Positions 1 through 7,816 of a DNA stretch of 42,720 bases are shown here, in pieces. The stretch's first letter is position 1. Each line of letters opens with the position of its first letter. A program made the position numbers and the translations under genes. The notes beneath the pieces are model-generated. The model made no database searches. It was not told where the DNA came from and worked only from the letters and a program-made list of their open reading frames with translations. This stretch comes from Elusimicrobia bacterium GWA2_61_42 (lineage in GTDB: Bacteria; Elusimicrobiota; Elusimicrobia; Elusimicrobiales; UBA9959): contig MGTU01000010.1 of the NCBI GenBank assembly GCA_001799615.1, positions 1 to 42,720 on the forward strand. The letters run 5' to 3'.

Positions 1-1
1 C

Positions 2-1195
2 ATCACCCGCACGGAAAAAGAGATCTTCAAGCTGGAGGAGCGCGCCAAGAAGCCCTCCCTTTCCAACGAGATGCGCAAAAAGATCGAGAGCATCGTGGAC
101 AAGAAGCGCAAGGACATCGTCAAGAACATCATCAACCTGGACCTGAACCAGGAGAAGATCAAGCGCCTCACCAACAAGATCAAGAACCTCGCGCACAAGA
201 TCCGCGAATACCGCCTGGAGCTGGAGAAATACCAGAAGACCTACGGCGACCTGGTAAAACTGCAGCACGACCACGAGCTGGTGGGCCGCGGCAAGCTCCG
301 CCCCGCCGCCTTTAAATCCAAGTGGGGCTACAACCACACGGAAGTGGAGGCCGCGCTTGAGAACATAAAGGCCGTAAAGGACCGCGAGCACCACCTGATC
401 CGCACGCTGCCGATCAACCCCGACGACTTCATGTCCCTGAACGACAAGATCACTTTCCTCGAGGACCAGATCCTGCAGGACAAGCTGAAGCTGATCCGCG
501 CCAACCTGCGCCTGGTCGTGAGCATCGCCAAGAAGCACGTGAACTCCAACCTGGAGCTGTCCGACCTGATCCAGGAAGGCGGCCTCGGCCTGATGAAGGC
601 CGTGGAGAAGTTCGAATACAAGCGCGGCTTCAAGTTCTCCACCTACGCCACCTGGTGGATCCGCCAGTCCATCAACCGCGCCATCGCCGACCAGTCCCGC
701 ACCATCCGCATCCCGGTGCACATGAAGGAACTGGTCTCGAAGCTGATGAAGGTCACCCGCAAGTACCGGCAGGAATTCGGCCGGGACCCCCAGATAGAAG
801 AATATTCGAAGCACATGCATATCTCGATGGACAAGGTGAAGAACGCCCTGAAGATCATGCAGGACCCGATCTCGCTGTCCACGCCCATCGGCGAGGACGA
901 GGATTCCCACCTGGAAGACTTCATCGAGGACAAGACCGGGCTGCCGCCGTCCCACTCGGCGCTGGACCTGCTCAGGCGCCGCGAGGTGACCAAGATCCTC
1001 GACACCCTGACAGACAGGGAAGCCAAGATCATAAAGCTGCGCTTCGGCATCGAGACCGGCTACCCCCGCACGCTCGAGGAAGTAGGCAAGATCTTCCGCG
1101 TGACGCGCGAGCGCGTGCGCCAGATCGAGGCCAAGGCCATCAGGAAGCTCCGCCACCCGTCCCGCAGCAAGATGCTCAGGGATTACCTGGACTGA
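2..1195 (+). CDS. rpoD: RNA polymerase primary sigma factor RpoD (5' truncated by window)
   Basis: The reading frame is open to the first bases of the window, so only the C-terminal ~397 residues are present. Region 2 is clear ([19 protein letters not shown], then [14 protein letters not shown] and a TIRIPVHM motif). Region 3 follows, and region 4 ends with the helix-turn-helix [20 protein letters not shown] near the C-terminus. These are hallmarks of the housekeeping group 1 sigma factor, which directs core polymerase to -10/-35 promoters. The N-terminal visible part is charged and helical, like the non-conserved region before region 2. One small oddity is GG where Escherichia coli has GN in the QEG motif. 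A strong hairpin terminator follows 24 nt after the stop. Identity is certain. Confidence 0.98.
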   Translation: MTRTEKEIFKLEERAKKPSLSNEMRKKIESIVDKKRKDIVKNIINLDLNQEKIKRLTNKIKNLAHKIREYRLELEKYQKTYGDLVKLQHDHELVGRGKLRPAAFKSKWGYNHTEVEAALENIKAVKDREHHLIRTLPINPDDFMSLNDKITFLEDQILQDKLKLIRANLRLVVSIAKKHVNSNLELSDLIQEGGLGLMKAVEKFEYKRGFKFSTYATWWIRQSINRAIADQSRTIRIPVHMKELVSKLMKVTRKYRQEFGRDPQIEEYSKHMHISMDKVKNALKIMQDPISLSTPIGEDEDSHLEDFIEDKTGLPPSHSALDLLRRREVTKILDTLTDREAKIIKLRFGIETGYPRTLEEVGKIFRVTRERVRQIEAKAIRKLRHPSRSKMLRDYLD

Positions 1196-1219
1196 GCCCC
1201 CCGGCCGCATAAAATAAAA

Positions 1220-1245
1220 AACCCCGGAAGGTCCCGGGGTTTTTT
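1220..1245. terminator. Bidirectional intrinsic terminator after rpoD
   Basis: An 8-bp stem AACCCCGG/CCGGGGTT with a 6-nt loop is flanked by an A-run on the left and a T-run on the right. It can therefore end rpoD on the plus strand and the convergent MscS-like gene on the minus strand. Confidence 0.9.
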
Positions 1246-1264
1246 ATCGCCCTGCCGGCCGAAG

Positions 1265-1951
1265 TTATTTCTCTTCTTTGTTGTCGGTGAACATGCCGCG
1301 GATGATGTTGTGGGCGATATCCTTGGCGCCGAGGCCGACCGCTATGGCGAACGCCAGGCCCATCGACGCGAACAGGATGTTCACGCCGTTGCGGATCATC
1401 TTCATCTCTATCCCCAGCTGCTCTATGGCCGCTATCAGGGTGAAGACCACGATCACGAAGTGGACTATCTTGGAAAGGGACCGCCCGCCGCGCAGGTTAT
1501 TGGCGGTGGCGGAATTCATGACCACGTCGGACATGAAGCGCGCGAACATGAGGCCGCCGAAACCTATGAAGATGGCGGCCACCATCTTGGGCAGGAAGAC
1601 CACCGTGAAGCGCTGCAGGATCTCGGAAATGGCCGTAAGGTTGAGGATGTTGGCGGCAGTGACGAAGAACACCAGCAGCAAAGCCCAGTAAACGATGAAA
1701 GCCACCATGTGGGAGAAGGATTTGCCGAAGCCGAACCGGATCAGCAGTTCGTTGATGCCGACGCTGCTGGTATAGGAATCCAGCTTGATCCTGCGCAGGA
1801 ACTGCTCGAGCAGGGAGCTGACCACGCGCGCTATGAAAAGGCCGAAAAGGACGAAGATAAAAGCCGCCACCAGGTTGGGCACGTAATCGGAGAACATGCT
1901 CCAGATATTAAGGATCGGCTGTATGAAAAGTTCGGCGAGGTCTTTTATCAT
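1265..1951 (-). CDS. Small MscS/CmpX-type membrane protein
   Basis: This 228-residue protein has about five hydrophobic segments. It carries the repeated 'conserved TM helix' pattern seen in CmpX-like relatives of the mechanosensitive channel MscS: NLVAAFIFVLFGLFIARVVSSLLEQFLRR, and again PKMVAAIFIGFGGLMFARF. The C-terminal helix (NILFASMGLAFAIAVGLGAKDIAHNII) resembles the MscS pore-lining helix, rich in Gly and Ala. The protein stops soon after this helix, so the cytoplasmic beta domain of full MscS is missing. AGGAGG lies 7 nt before the ATG. Likely an inner-membrane channel or osmotic-stress protein. Gating and substrate are not known. Confidence 0.75.
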   Translation of the reverse strand: MIKDLAELFIQPILNIWSMFSDYVPNLVAAFIFVLFGLFIARVVSSLLEQFLRRIKLDSYTSSVGINELLIRFGFGKSFSHMVAFIVYWALLLVFFVTAANILNLTAISEILQRFTVVFLPKMVAAIFIGFGGLMFARFMSDVVMNSATANNLRGGRSLSKIVHFVIVVFTLIAAIEQLGIEMKMIRNGVNILFASMGLAFAIAVGLGAKDIAHNIIRGMFTDNKEEK

Positions 1952-2007
1952 TATTGTTCCTCCTGGAGTTAACAGGGTTATTCTATTATTTATGGACCGC
2001 CCAAAGC

Positions 2008-2033
2008 AAAAAGCCGCGCCGGGGAGGCGCGGC
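2008..2033 (-). terminator. Intrinsic terminator of the small secreted protein gene
   Basis: GCCGCGCC/GGCGCGGC stem (8 bp, 5-nt loop) at 2013-2033. The plus-strand AAAAA at 2008-2012 becomes a T-run on the minus strand, so it ends the gene whose stop is at 2060. Confidence 0.85.
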
Positions 2034-2059
2034 CTGGGGCTGCCGGGTCCTTCAGGGCC

Positions 2060-2506
2060 TTACAGCGTATTTTTCACCTTGAGCGGATCGGCGGGGCCGG
2101 TCTTCTTTATCTTCGGCCTCTTGATGGCGGGGTGCGGCTTGACGTCCACGGGCCGCAGCGCGGCGGGAACTTTGCCGGAATTAGGCGCGTCGCGCAGCGC
2201 GGGCGCCGTCCGCTTTTTTTCGGCCGGCGCGGCCGCGTCCGTTTTCGACACCTGCTTCAGGAATTCTTTGGAACCCTCCCGGTAGAGCGGGTCGTTGACG
2301 GCGCTGAAAGCGTCGAAATCGCAGCCCTCCAGGCAGGAAAGCTTGGCCTGGGCGGTGGCCGCGGCGCCGAGCTCGGAGACGGTTATGGCGGCGGCGGGTT
2401 TTTCCCGGCTGTTAAGCGCCAGCAGGACGTTATCGCCGGCGTGCGCGGCGGCGGAAATAAAAACGACGGCCGCTGCCGCCAGAAAAAAACCGGGTGTGTG
2501 CTTCAT
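2060..2506 (-). CDS. Small secreted protein of unknown function
   Basis: A 148-residue protein with a Sec signal peptide (MKHTPGFFLAAAAVVFISAAAHA) and probable cleavage after AHA. The ATG at 2506 is chosen because GGAGGG sits just upstream and the signal peptide begins there. The open frame extends 60 codons further but encodes no sensible N-terminus. The mature part has a short segment with two cysteines close together (LSCLEGCDFDAF) and a basic, proline- and lysine-rich tail (KPHPAIKRPKIKKTGP). No family is recognised. It has its own terminator, so it is probably a single-gene unit. Likely periplasmic. Confidence 0.7.
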   Translation of the reverse strand: MKHTPGFFLAAAAVVFISAAAHAGDNVLLALNSREKPAAAITVSELGAAATAQAKLSCLEGCDFDAFSAVNDPLYREGSKEFLKQVSKTDAAAPAEKKRTAPALRDAPNSGKVPAALRPVDVKPHPAIKRPKIKKTGPADPLKVKNTL

Positions 2507-2732
2507 CGCTCCCTCCAGGACGCAGTTAGATCGCATGGTCATATTATGGAATAAAACGAGCGGGCCCGTAAGTGGCCAACGGCCCAGTACCGGGTGGGCC
2601 GGAGGACCCAGACGCATAGCCCGCGCCGCCGCATAATTTATATAATAGTAACCGCAGCCTCTTCCCCGCCAGCGGTACCGCCCCAAAATTTTATTTGCCT
2701 GAACCGGTTTTTTTTGATATCATATACATACT
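2507..2732. other. Intergenic region between divergent genes
   Basis: This stretch lies between the minus-strand secreted protein and rplU. It holds a GC hairpin (GGCCCA/TGGGCC at 2581-2600) and an AT-rich island around 2634-2647 containing TATAAT on the plus strand. No -35 is obvious for either strand at that island. The rplU promoter occupies the last 40 nt. No further gene was seen. Confidence 0.5.
2695..2723 (+). promoter_or_regulatory. rplU promoter, abutting the start codon
   Basis: TTGCCT at 2695-2700 and TATCAT at 2718-2723 with an exact 17-nt spacer. Transcription should start near 2730, only 2-3 nt before the rplU ATG at 2733. There is no Shine-Dalgarno sequence. Confidence 0.7.
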
Positions 2733-3044
2733 ATGTACGCAATAATCGAAACAGGCGGCAAGCAGTACTGGGTAGTCCCCGGCGAAATTCTGCAGGTTGA
2801 AAAACTCACGGACAAAGAAGGCGCGGAAGTGACCTTCAAAGCCCTGTGGTCAGCCTCGCAGGACGAGAAAAGCGCCTCGGCCTCAAAGTCTCCTGCAGCC
2901 AAGGTAACAGCCCGGATAGTCCGGCATCTCAAGGGCCCTAAAATCATCGTCTTCCGCAAGAAAACGAAGAAAGCCTACGAAAAAGGCTCGGGTCATCGCC
3001 AGGAACTTACTGAGATAGAAGTTAAAGATATCCAGTTATCATAG
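2733..3044 (+). CDS. rplU: 50S ribosomal protein bL21
   Basis: A 103-residue protein beginning MYAIIETGGKQYWV and ending with KVTARIVRHLKGPKIIVF and GHRQELTEIEVKDI, which is the full bL21 pattern. It binds 23S rRNA in the large subunit. Between these two blocks the usual short linker is replaced by an Ala/Ser/Lys-rich stretch of about 20 residues (WSASQDEKSASASKSPAAK), slightly longer than in many relatives. It is followed by rpmA (bL27) and obgE, the conserved order in bacteria. The start is fixed by the family N-terminus. There is no ribosome-binding site before it, and a promoter ends 9 nt upstream. Confidence 0.97.
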   Translation: MYAIIETGGKQYWVVPGEILQVEKLTDKEGAEVTFKALWSASQDEKSASASKSPAAKVTARIVRHLKGPKIIVFRKKTKKAYEKGSGHRQELTEIEVKDIQLS

Positions 3045-3114
3045 TTTTTGGCCCCCCAGTTGGAAGGCGCCTGTAAAGGCAATGTCCCCAACGATTTAAT
3101 ATAGAGGTTCAATA

Positions 3115-3375
3115 ATGGCCAGTACCAAATCACAAGGTTCAAGCACTAACGGACGCGACAGTCATGGCCAGCGCCTTGGCGTGAAGCGCTACGGCATGCA
3201 GACGGTCAACGCGGGAGAGATCCTGGTCCGCCAGCGCGGCACCAAGTTCCTTCCCGGCGAAAACGTCAGGCGGGCTTCCGACGACACCCTGTTCACGCTG
3301 GTGACCGGCGTCGTTAAATTCGAGTGGGCGAAACGCGGCAAGAAGCAGATCAGCGTTTACCCCCCCGCGAAATAA
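3115..3375 (+). CDS. rpmA: 50S ribosomal protein bL27
   Basis: An 86-residue bL27. The N-terminal arm has [18 protein letters not shown] and then [18 protein letters not shown], the block that reaches toward the peptidyl-transferase centre. The short MASTKSQG start has no Firmicutes-type cleavable extension. An AGAGG at 3103-3107 precedes the ATG by 7 nt, so unlike rplU and obgE it has a normal ribosome-binding site. The 70-nt gap after rplU contains a small hairpin, GCCT-GTAA-AGGC at 3069-3080. An intrinsic terminator follows 18 nt after the stop. Confidence 0.97.
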   Translation: MASTKSQGSSTNGRDSHGQRLGVKRYGMQTVNAGEILVRQRGTKFLPGENVRRASDDTLFTLVTGVVKFEWAKRGKKQISVYPPAK

Positions 3376-3393
3376 CCTTTCCAAAAGGTAAAG

Positions 3394-3428
3394 CCTCCTG
3401 GGTGCTGACCGCGTTCAGGAGGTTTTTT
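3394..3428 (+). terminator. Intrinsic terminator after rpmA, overlapping the obgE promoter
   Basis: CCTCCTG (3394-3400) pairs with CAGGAGG (3416-3422), followed by six T. The apparent obgE -35 lies in its loop and the -10 starts in its T-run. Confidence 0.85.
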
Positions 3429-3433
3429 ATTAT
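3405..3433 (+). promoter_or_regulatory. Putative obgE promoter inside the rpmA terminator
   Basis: CTGACC at 3405-3410, a 17-nt spacer and TATTAT at 3428-3433. The predicted start site is about 3440, the A of the obgE ATG. The AGGAGG of the hairpin ends 17 nt before the ATG, too far to act as a normal ribosome-binding site. Confidence 0.55.
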
Positions 3434-3439
3434 ATCACT

Positions 3440-4810
3440 ATGACTAAAATACAAGATTACCGCGTCGGGGCGGGGTTTATCGACACCGCCCGCGTGTACC
3501 TCAAGGCGGGCATGGGCGGCAACGGCGCCTGCTCGTTCCGCAGGGAGAAATTCATCCCTTACGGCGGCCCCGACGGCGGCCACGGCGGCCGCGGCGGCAG
3601 CATCTGGTTCGAGGCCTCGGCCAATATCACCACCCTGGCGGAAATAGCCTGCCACCCCCACATAACGGCTTCCGACGGCTGCAACGGCAAAGGCAACCGC
3701 AAGGACGGCGCCTACGGCGAGGACAAGACCCTCTACGTGCCCTGCGGCACCGTGATAAAGAAGGACGGCGTGGTCCTGGCGGACCTGAAGGAACAGGGCC
3801 AGCGCTACATGGTAGCCAAAGGCGGCCGCGGCGGCCGCGGCAACACGGCTTTCAAGACGCGGTTCAATACCGCCCCCAAGATCTCGGAGAACGGCGAGCC
3901 CGGCGACGACTTCGAGGCGCGCCTGGAGCTCAGCGTGCTGGCCGACGTGGGCCTGGTGGGCTTTCCCAACGCCGGCAAGTCCACGCTGCTGTCGGCCATT
4001 TCGGCCGCGCGGCCGAAGATAGCGGACTACCCCTTCACCACCCTGAACCCCAATATCGGGATGGTCACGCATAAAGGCAGAGGCTTCGCCGCGGCGGACA
4101 TCCCCGGCCTGATCGAAGGCGCCCACGAGGGCAAAGGCCTCGGCGTGCAGTTCCTCAAGCACATCCTGCGCACCAAGCTGCTGGTGCACCTGGTGGACCC
4201 CTCCGGTTTCGACGGCATGAAGCCCGAGAAGGCCGTGCGCGTGATAGAGAAAGAACTGAAGGACTACCACCCGCTGCTGGGCAAAAAGATCACCATCCTG
4301 GCCGTGAACAAGTCGGACCTGCCGGAAGCCGCCGCGGTGCACGAGGTCCTGGCAAAGAAGTTCAAGAAGCGCGAGGTCTTCCTGATCTCCGCCGCTACCG
4401 GCAAAGGCGTAAGCCGCCTGCTGGACCACATAATTAAAATGCTGCCGACCATAAAGGAAGAGGACCTTTACCAGGCCGCGGCGCTGTCCGCCGCCGCCCT
4501 GCCTCCGCCGAAGGGAGGCTTCAGGGTTTCCGTGGACGAAGAAGGCGTCTTCACGGTGTCCGGCGCCAGGATAGAGAAACTTATCGCCATGACCAACTTC
4601 ACCCAGACCGACTCCTGGGACAGGGTGCACCGCGTCTTCAAGACCATAGGCATGGACAAGGCGCTCAAGAAGGCCGGCTGCGTAGAGGGCAACAAGGTGC
4701 GCGTAGGCGGCAAGGAATTCCAGTGGAGCGACGCCGCCATGCCGGCGGGCAAGCCCGGCAAGTTCGCCTACAAGTACAGGAAATTCGACCAGGAGTTCGG
4801 CGACAACTGA
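3440..4810 (+). CDS. obgE: GTPase Obg/CgtA
   Basis: 456 residues. The N-terminal glycine-rich Obg fold (FIDTARVYLKAGMGGNG to GGRGGRGNTAF, about residues 13-137) is followed by the G domain: P-loop GFPNAGKS at 174-181, switch region DYPFTT, DIPGLIEGAHEGKGLG, NKSD and SAATGKG. The last ~100 residues form the OCT domain (VFTVSGARIEKLIAMTNF...). Obg acts in 50S subunit maturation and in stress and growth control, matching its place after rplU-rpmA. The first ten residues before the conserved FIDxAxVYVK block are a little longer than in many Obg proteins. The ATG at 3440 is the only plausible start. Confidence 0.97.
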   Translation: MTKIQDYRVGAGFIDTARVYLKAGMGGNGACSFRREKFIPYGGPDGGHGGRGGSIWFEASANITTLAEIACHPHITASDGCNGKGNRKDGAYGEDKTLYVPCGTVIKKDGVVLADLKEQGQRYMVAKGGRGGRGNTAFKTRFNTAPKISENGEPGDDFEARLELSVLADVGLVGFPNAGKSTLLSAISAARPKIADYPFTTLNPNIGMVTHKGRGFAAADIPGLIEGAHEGKGLGVQFLKHILRTKLLVHLVDPSGFDGMKPEKAVRVIEKELKDYHPLLGKKITILAVNKSDLPEAAAVHEVLAKKFKKREVFLISAATGKGVSRLLDHIIKMLPTIKEEDLYQAAALSAAALPPPKGGFRVSVDEEGVFTVSGARIEKLIAMTNFTQTDSWDRVHRVFKTIGMDKALKKAGCVEGNKVRVGGKEFQWSDAAMPAGKPGKFAYKYRKFDQEFGDN

Positions 4811-4829
4811 CCCGGACCGCGTAAAGAAA

Positions 4830-4858
4830 GGGGCCCGCTGTTAAGCGGGCCCCTTTTT
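4830..4858. terminator. Bidirectional terminator between obgE and the OmpA-like gene
   Basis: A 10-bp perfect stem GGGGCCCGCT/AGCGGGCCCC with GTTA loop, T5 on the right and an A-rich stretch on the left, between convergent genes. Confidence 0.92.
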
Positions 4859-4875
4859 ATTTCTGCCGCGAAAGT

Positions 4876-5364
4876 TCAATACACCGTGCCCCAGTCGCGG
4901 GTGGTGATGCGGAATTCCACGCGGCGGTTCAGGGCGCGGGTCTCGTCCGTGCCCCCCTGGATGGCCGGCATGCTCTCGCCGTAGCCGTACACCCGCACCG
5001 AATCGGGATGGACGCCTTTGGTGGCCAGGTACATCTTAACGGCGCCGGCGCGCTGCAGCGAAAGCGTCTCGTTAAATTCCTCGGAGCCGCTGTCGTCGGT
5101 ATGCCCCGAAACTATAAGTTTAAGCCTGTTATGGCCGATCAGCACGTCCGCCACCCTGTCCAGCAGCGGGCGGGAGGATTCCAGCAGCCTGGCCGAGCCC
5201 AGTTCGAATTCTACGGGCGGGATCTGGCGGGTGGACACCATGTCCATCACCGACTGCAGCTCCAGTTCGGCCCGGCGGGCCTCTTCCTTCTCCGCCGGAT
5301 TCAGCTGCCTCGCGCAGCCGCAGAAGCACAGCGCCGCGGCGGCAAGTACGGTAAACCTGGTCAT
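4876..5364 (-). CDS. OmpA-domain (Pal-like) lipoprotein
   Basis: 162 residues. The N-terminus is a lipoprotein signal peptide with lipobox ending at Cys17 (ALCFCGC). After a short charged helical stretch comes an OmpA/Pal peptidoglycan-binding domain: FELGSARLLESSRPLLDRVADVL, GHTDDSGSEEFNETLSLQRA, GYGESMP and a closing NRRVEFRI. The Asp and Arg of GHTDD and NRR normally contact diaminopimelate. It probably tethers the outer membrane to the cell wall. Its ATG overlaps the squalene/phytoene synthase stop by 4 nt (ATGA), so the two are translationally coupled. It is not necessarily Pal itself, as no tol genes are nearby. Confidence 0.85.
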   Translation of the reverse strand: MTRFTVLAAAALCFCGCARQLNPAEKEEARRAELELQSVMDMVSTRQIPPVEFELGSARLLESSRPLLDRVADVLIGHNRLKLIVSGHTDDSGSEEFNETLSLQRAGAVKMYLATKGVHPDSVRVYGYGESMPAIQGGTDETRALNRRVEFRITTRDWGTVY

Positions 5365-6431
5365 ATAGCCCTCCCCTCGAATTGCCCGCCCCTGATGGAA
5401 ACGATAAGCGTCTCACGGCGGAAACGGTAGCCCCGCGCGAAAGCCGTATTGCTCAGCAGCAGCGGCGGCGTGGCCGCGATAGTGGAGTAAATGCGGCGGC
5501 GCCGCAGGCGGGGCCGGGAAGCCGGGTCCAGCAGGTTGGAGTGGGCGGCGACCTCCAGCGTGTCCATGGCCCAGTAAACGGGCCAGATCACGGCGGCCCT
5601 CAGGGCCAGTTCCGTCTTGGGGATGGCCGCGACGAAGGCCTCGCACTGGTCCAGGCGGTCTATGGCCCAGAACATCCATTTGGCCGTTATGTCGCGCAGC
5701 CGGTCCATATTTTGCGGGGCCAGCAGGTCAGCCGGCTTGAGGTTCTTTGAATCCAGGTCGGCCTGCGGCAGGTAGCAGCGCCCGATGCGCAGGTCGGCGG
5801 CCATGTCCTTGAGGATATTGGTCATTTGCAAAGCCGAGCCGATCATCTCGGCGTCTTTCTCCGAGGGAAAATTATCGGTGGAGCGGGTCGAGCGCCTGAT
5901 AGCCTCGCGGTAAAGCCGGGCCCAGAAAACTCCGGGGGCCCCGCCGATGCGGGTGCAGTAGAGCTCCAGCTCGCCGGCGGTCTGGAACGCCGCCGGAAGC
6001 CCGCCGGGGAAGGCCTGCACGTCCATTTCCATCCCCGCCGCTACGGCGTTGACCAGCTGCGAAAAAAGTTCCTTGTCCTGTTCGGGGAACCGCGCGTACA
6101 GCGCCAGGATCTTGCCGAATTTAAGCAGCAGCTCTTTCTCCCCCCGGGCCGGGGCCTGGGCGGCGAGCTTATGCACCCTGATCGCCACGGCTTCCGCGTT
6201 AGCCGGTTTATGGATGCCGCGCATCAGGGAAAGGATGGCGAGCTTATGTTCGGAGCCGATGGAGGGAGAATCCACCACCGTGTCCATCAGCCGGCACAGC
6301 AGGTAGCCCATGCCCATGGAGCTTTTGACCGGCTCGGGCAGCACGTTCACGCTGAGGTAAAGCGTACGTGAAACGTGCTTTAATATGTTTTTTATGTCGC
6401 CGGAGAGGATGGCCCTTTCGCGTTTTTCCAT
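5361..6431 (-). CDS. Squalene/phytoene synthase family protein
   Basis: 356 residues of the head-to-head prenyl synthase family, which joins two C15 or C20 prenyl diphosphates. The first Asp-rich motif is CRLMDTVVDS (Asp50, Asp54). The second is TNILKDMAADLRIGRCYLP (Asn205, Asp209, Asp213). The spacing and the NxxxDxxxD pattern followed by R-x-YLP match squalene/phytoene synthases. The C-terminal ~60 residues are basic and more variable and lack an obvious membrane anchor. No carotenoid or hopanoid genes are nearby, so the product (squalene, phytoene or dehydrosqualene) cannot be assigned. AAGGTG precedes the ATG. It leads a two-gene unit with the OmpA-like lipoprotein. Confidence 0.88.
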   Translation of the reverse strand: MEKRERAILSGDIKNILKHVSRTLYLSVNVLPEPVKSSMGMGYLLCRLMDTVVDSPSIGSEHKLAILSLMRGIHKPANAEAVAIRVHKLAAQAPARGEKELLLKFGKILALYARFPEQDKELFSQLVNAVAAGMEMDVQAFPGGLPAAFQTAGELELYCTRIGGAPGVFWARLYREAIRRSTRSTDNFPSEKDAEMIGSALQMTNILKDMAADLRIGRCYLPQADLDSKNLKPADLLAPQNMDRLRDITAKWMFWAIDRLDQCEAFVAAIPKTELALRAAVIWPVYWAMDTLEVAAHSNLLDPASRPRLRRRRIYSTIAATPPLLLSNTAFARGYRFRRETLIVSIRGGQFEGRAI

Positions 6432-6493
6432 AACACCTTAATTTTACCAAACTTTCGTTTAGGCCGCTTCAAGAGGCGCTGCCGCGGCGGCCG

Positions 6494-7816
6494 TTAAACC
6501 GGCCGTTCCACCCTTTCCGCGTCGCCCAGTTCCGCGGCGGCGAGATTTTCCAGGCCGAGGCGGCTGTAAACCGGGGCGGCGTGGGCGGAGATCTCTTTGA
6601 GCTTTGAAGCGAAAGCCAGCGTGGCCGCCAGCAGGAACAGCCCGTTGAGCGTCATAGTATGCGCCACGCCTATGCGGCTGGCCGCCCAGCCGGCCAGCAG
6701 GCTGCCGAAAGGCGCCATGCCCATGAAGGCCACCGAATAAAGGGCCATTACCCTGCCGCGCTTGTCGTCCTCCACCAGCGTCTGGATGACCGTATTGGCC
6801 GAAGCCATGAAGCTTATCATGCCGAAACTGGCGGAAGCGATCAGCAGCGCGGAAAGCGCGAAACTGGTGGAAAGGGAGAAAGCCAGCAGCCCGAGCCCGA
6901 AGATGCCGGTAAAGAGCGGGATGCCCCGCTCCAGCCCGGCTGGGTGCCGGCGCCCGGCCAGCCGCAGCGCGCCCAGGAGGGCGCCGCCGCCGGAACAGGC
7001 CATGATAAAGCCCAGCGTCCTGGGCCCGCCGTGCAGGATCTCCCTGACGTAGGCGGGCATGAGCACGGCGTAAGGCATGCCCAGCAGGCTGCCGGCCGCC
7101 AGCATCAGCATGACGTACTTTATGGGCGGGAACCCGAAAGCGTATTTGAAGCCTTCCGCGAAAGCGCCGCTCTTTTTTTCACCCGCCGCGCCCGCGCGGG
7201 CCGCCGGCAGCCGCATGGCCAGCAGGGCGGCGATGACCGCCGTGTAGGAGATAGAATTGACCAGGAAACAGACGCCTTCGCCGAAAGCGGCGATGCAGAC
7301 GCCGGCTATGGAGGGCCCGATAAGCCTGGCGGAGTTGAACATGGAGGAGTTTAGGGCTATGGCGTTGGCCAGGTCCTCGCGCTTCTCCACCAGCTCGACG
7401 ATAAAAGATTGGCGCGCCGGCATGTCGAAGGCGTTTATAACGCCCAGGGCGGCGGCCAGCGCTATGATCTGCCAGACCTGCGGCGAGCCGTACAGCACCA
7501 GCAGCGCCAAAGCCAGCGACTGCAGCAGGGACAGCGCCTGGGTAACGAGCAGGATCTTCCTGCGGTCAAAGCGGTCCGCGGCGGGACCGGTCAACGGCGC
7601 CAGCAGCAGGCTGGGCACCTGCGAGGCGAAACCCGTTATGCCCAGCAGCAGCGGCGAGCCGGTAAGGCGGTAAACCAGCCAGCTCAGCGCCACGCTCTGC
7701 ATCCAGGTGCCGATAAGCGATACGCACTGCCCGCCGAAAAAAAGCCGGTAGTTGCGGTATTTGAACGCCCGCAGCATCAGGTTAAGCCTTGAGCGGCGGC
7801 CGTCCGGGGGGTTCAT
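6494..7816 (-). CDS. MFS transporter (EntS/MFS_3-like)
   Basis: 440 residues with about twelve membrane helices. The N-terminal RAFKYRNYRLFFGGQCVSLIGTWMQSVALSWLVYRLTGSPLLLG and the loop-2/3 signature ADRFDRRKILL place it in the EntS-like drug or siderophore exporter branch. The start is set at 7816 because that ATG overlaps the anmK stop by 4 nt (ATGA). The frame runs 22 codons further upstream, into anmK, but without family support. It is the last gene of the cysE operon. The substrate is unknown, and no siderophore genes are close by. Confidence 0.88.
   Translation of the reverse strand: MNPPDGRRSRLNLMLRAFKYRNYRLFFGGQCVSLIGTWMQSVALSWLVYRLTGSPLLLGITGFASQVPSLLLAPLTGPAADRFDRRKILLVTQALSLLQSLALALLVLYGSPQVWQIIALAAALGVINAFDMPARQSFIVELVEKREDLANAIALNSSMFNSARLIGPSIAGVCIAAFGEGVCFLVNSISYTAVIAALLAMRLPAARAGAAGEKKSGAFAEGFKYAFGFPPIKYVMLMLAAGSLLGMPYAVLMPAYVREILHGGPRTLGFIMACSGGGALLGALRLAGRRHPAGLERGIPLFTGIFGLGLLAFSLSTSFALSALLIASASFGMISFMASANTVIQTLVEDDKRGRVMALYSVAFMGMAPFGSLLAGWAASRIGVAHTMTLNGLFLLAATLAFASKLKEISAHAAPVYSRLGLENLAAAELGDAERVERPV

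Noticed and set aside
3350..4630. 426-codon open frame on the minus strand opposite obgE
   Set aside because: It is antisense to a certain obgE gene and has the low-complexity Gly/Ala/Val/His composition typical of shadow frames in GC-rich coding DNA.
6457..6499. Terminator for the cysE-MFS operon
   Set aside because: GTTTAGGCCGC/GCGGCCGTTAAAC can pair with a bulge, but it overlaps the MFS stop and has no T-run.
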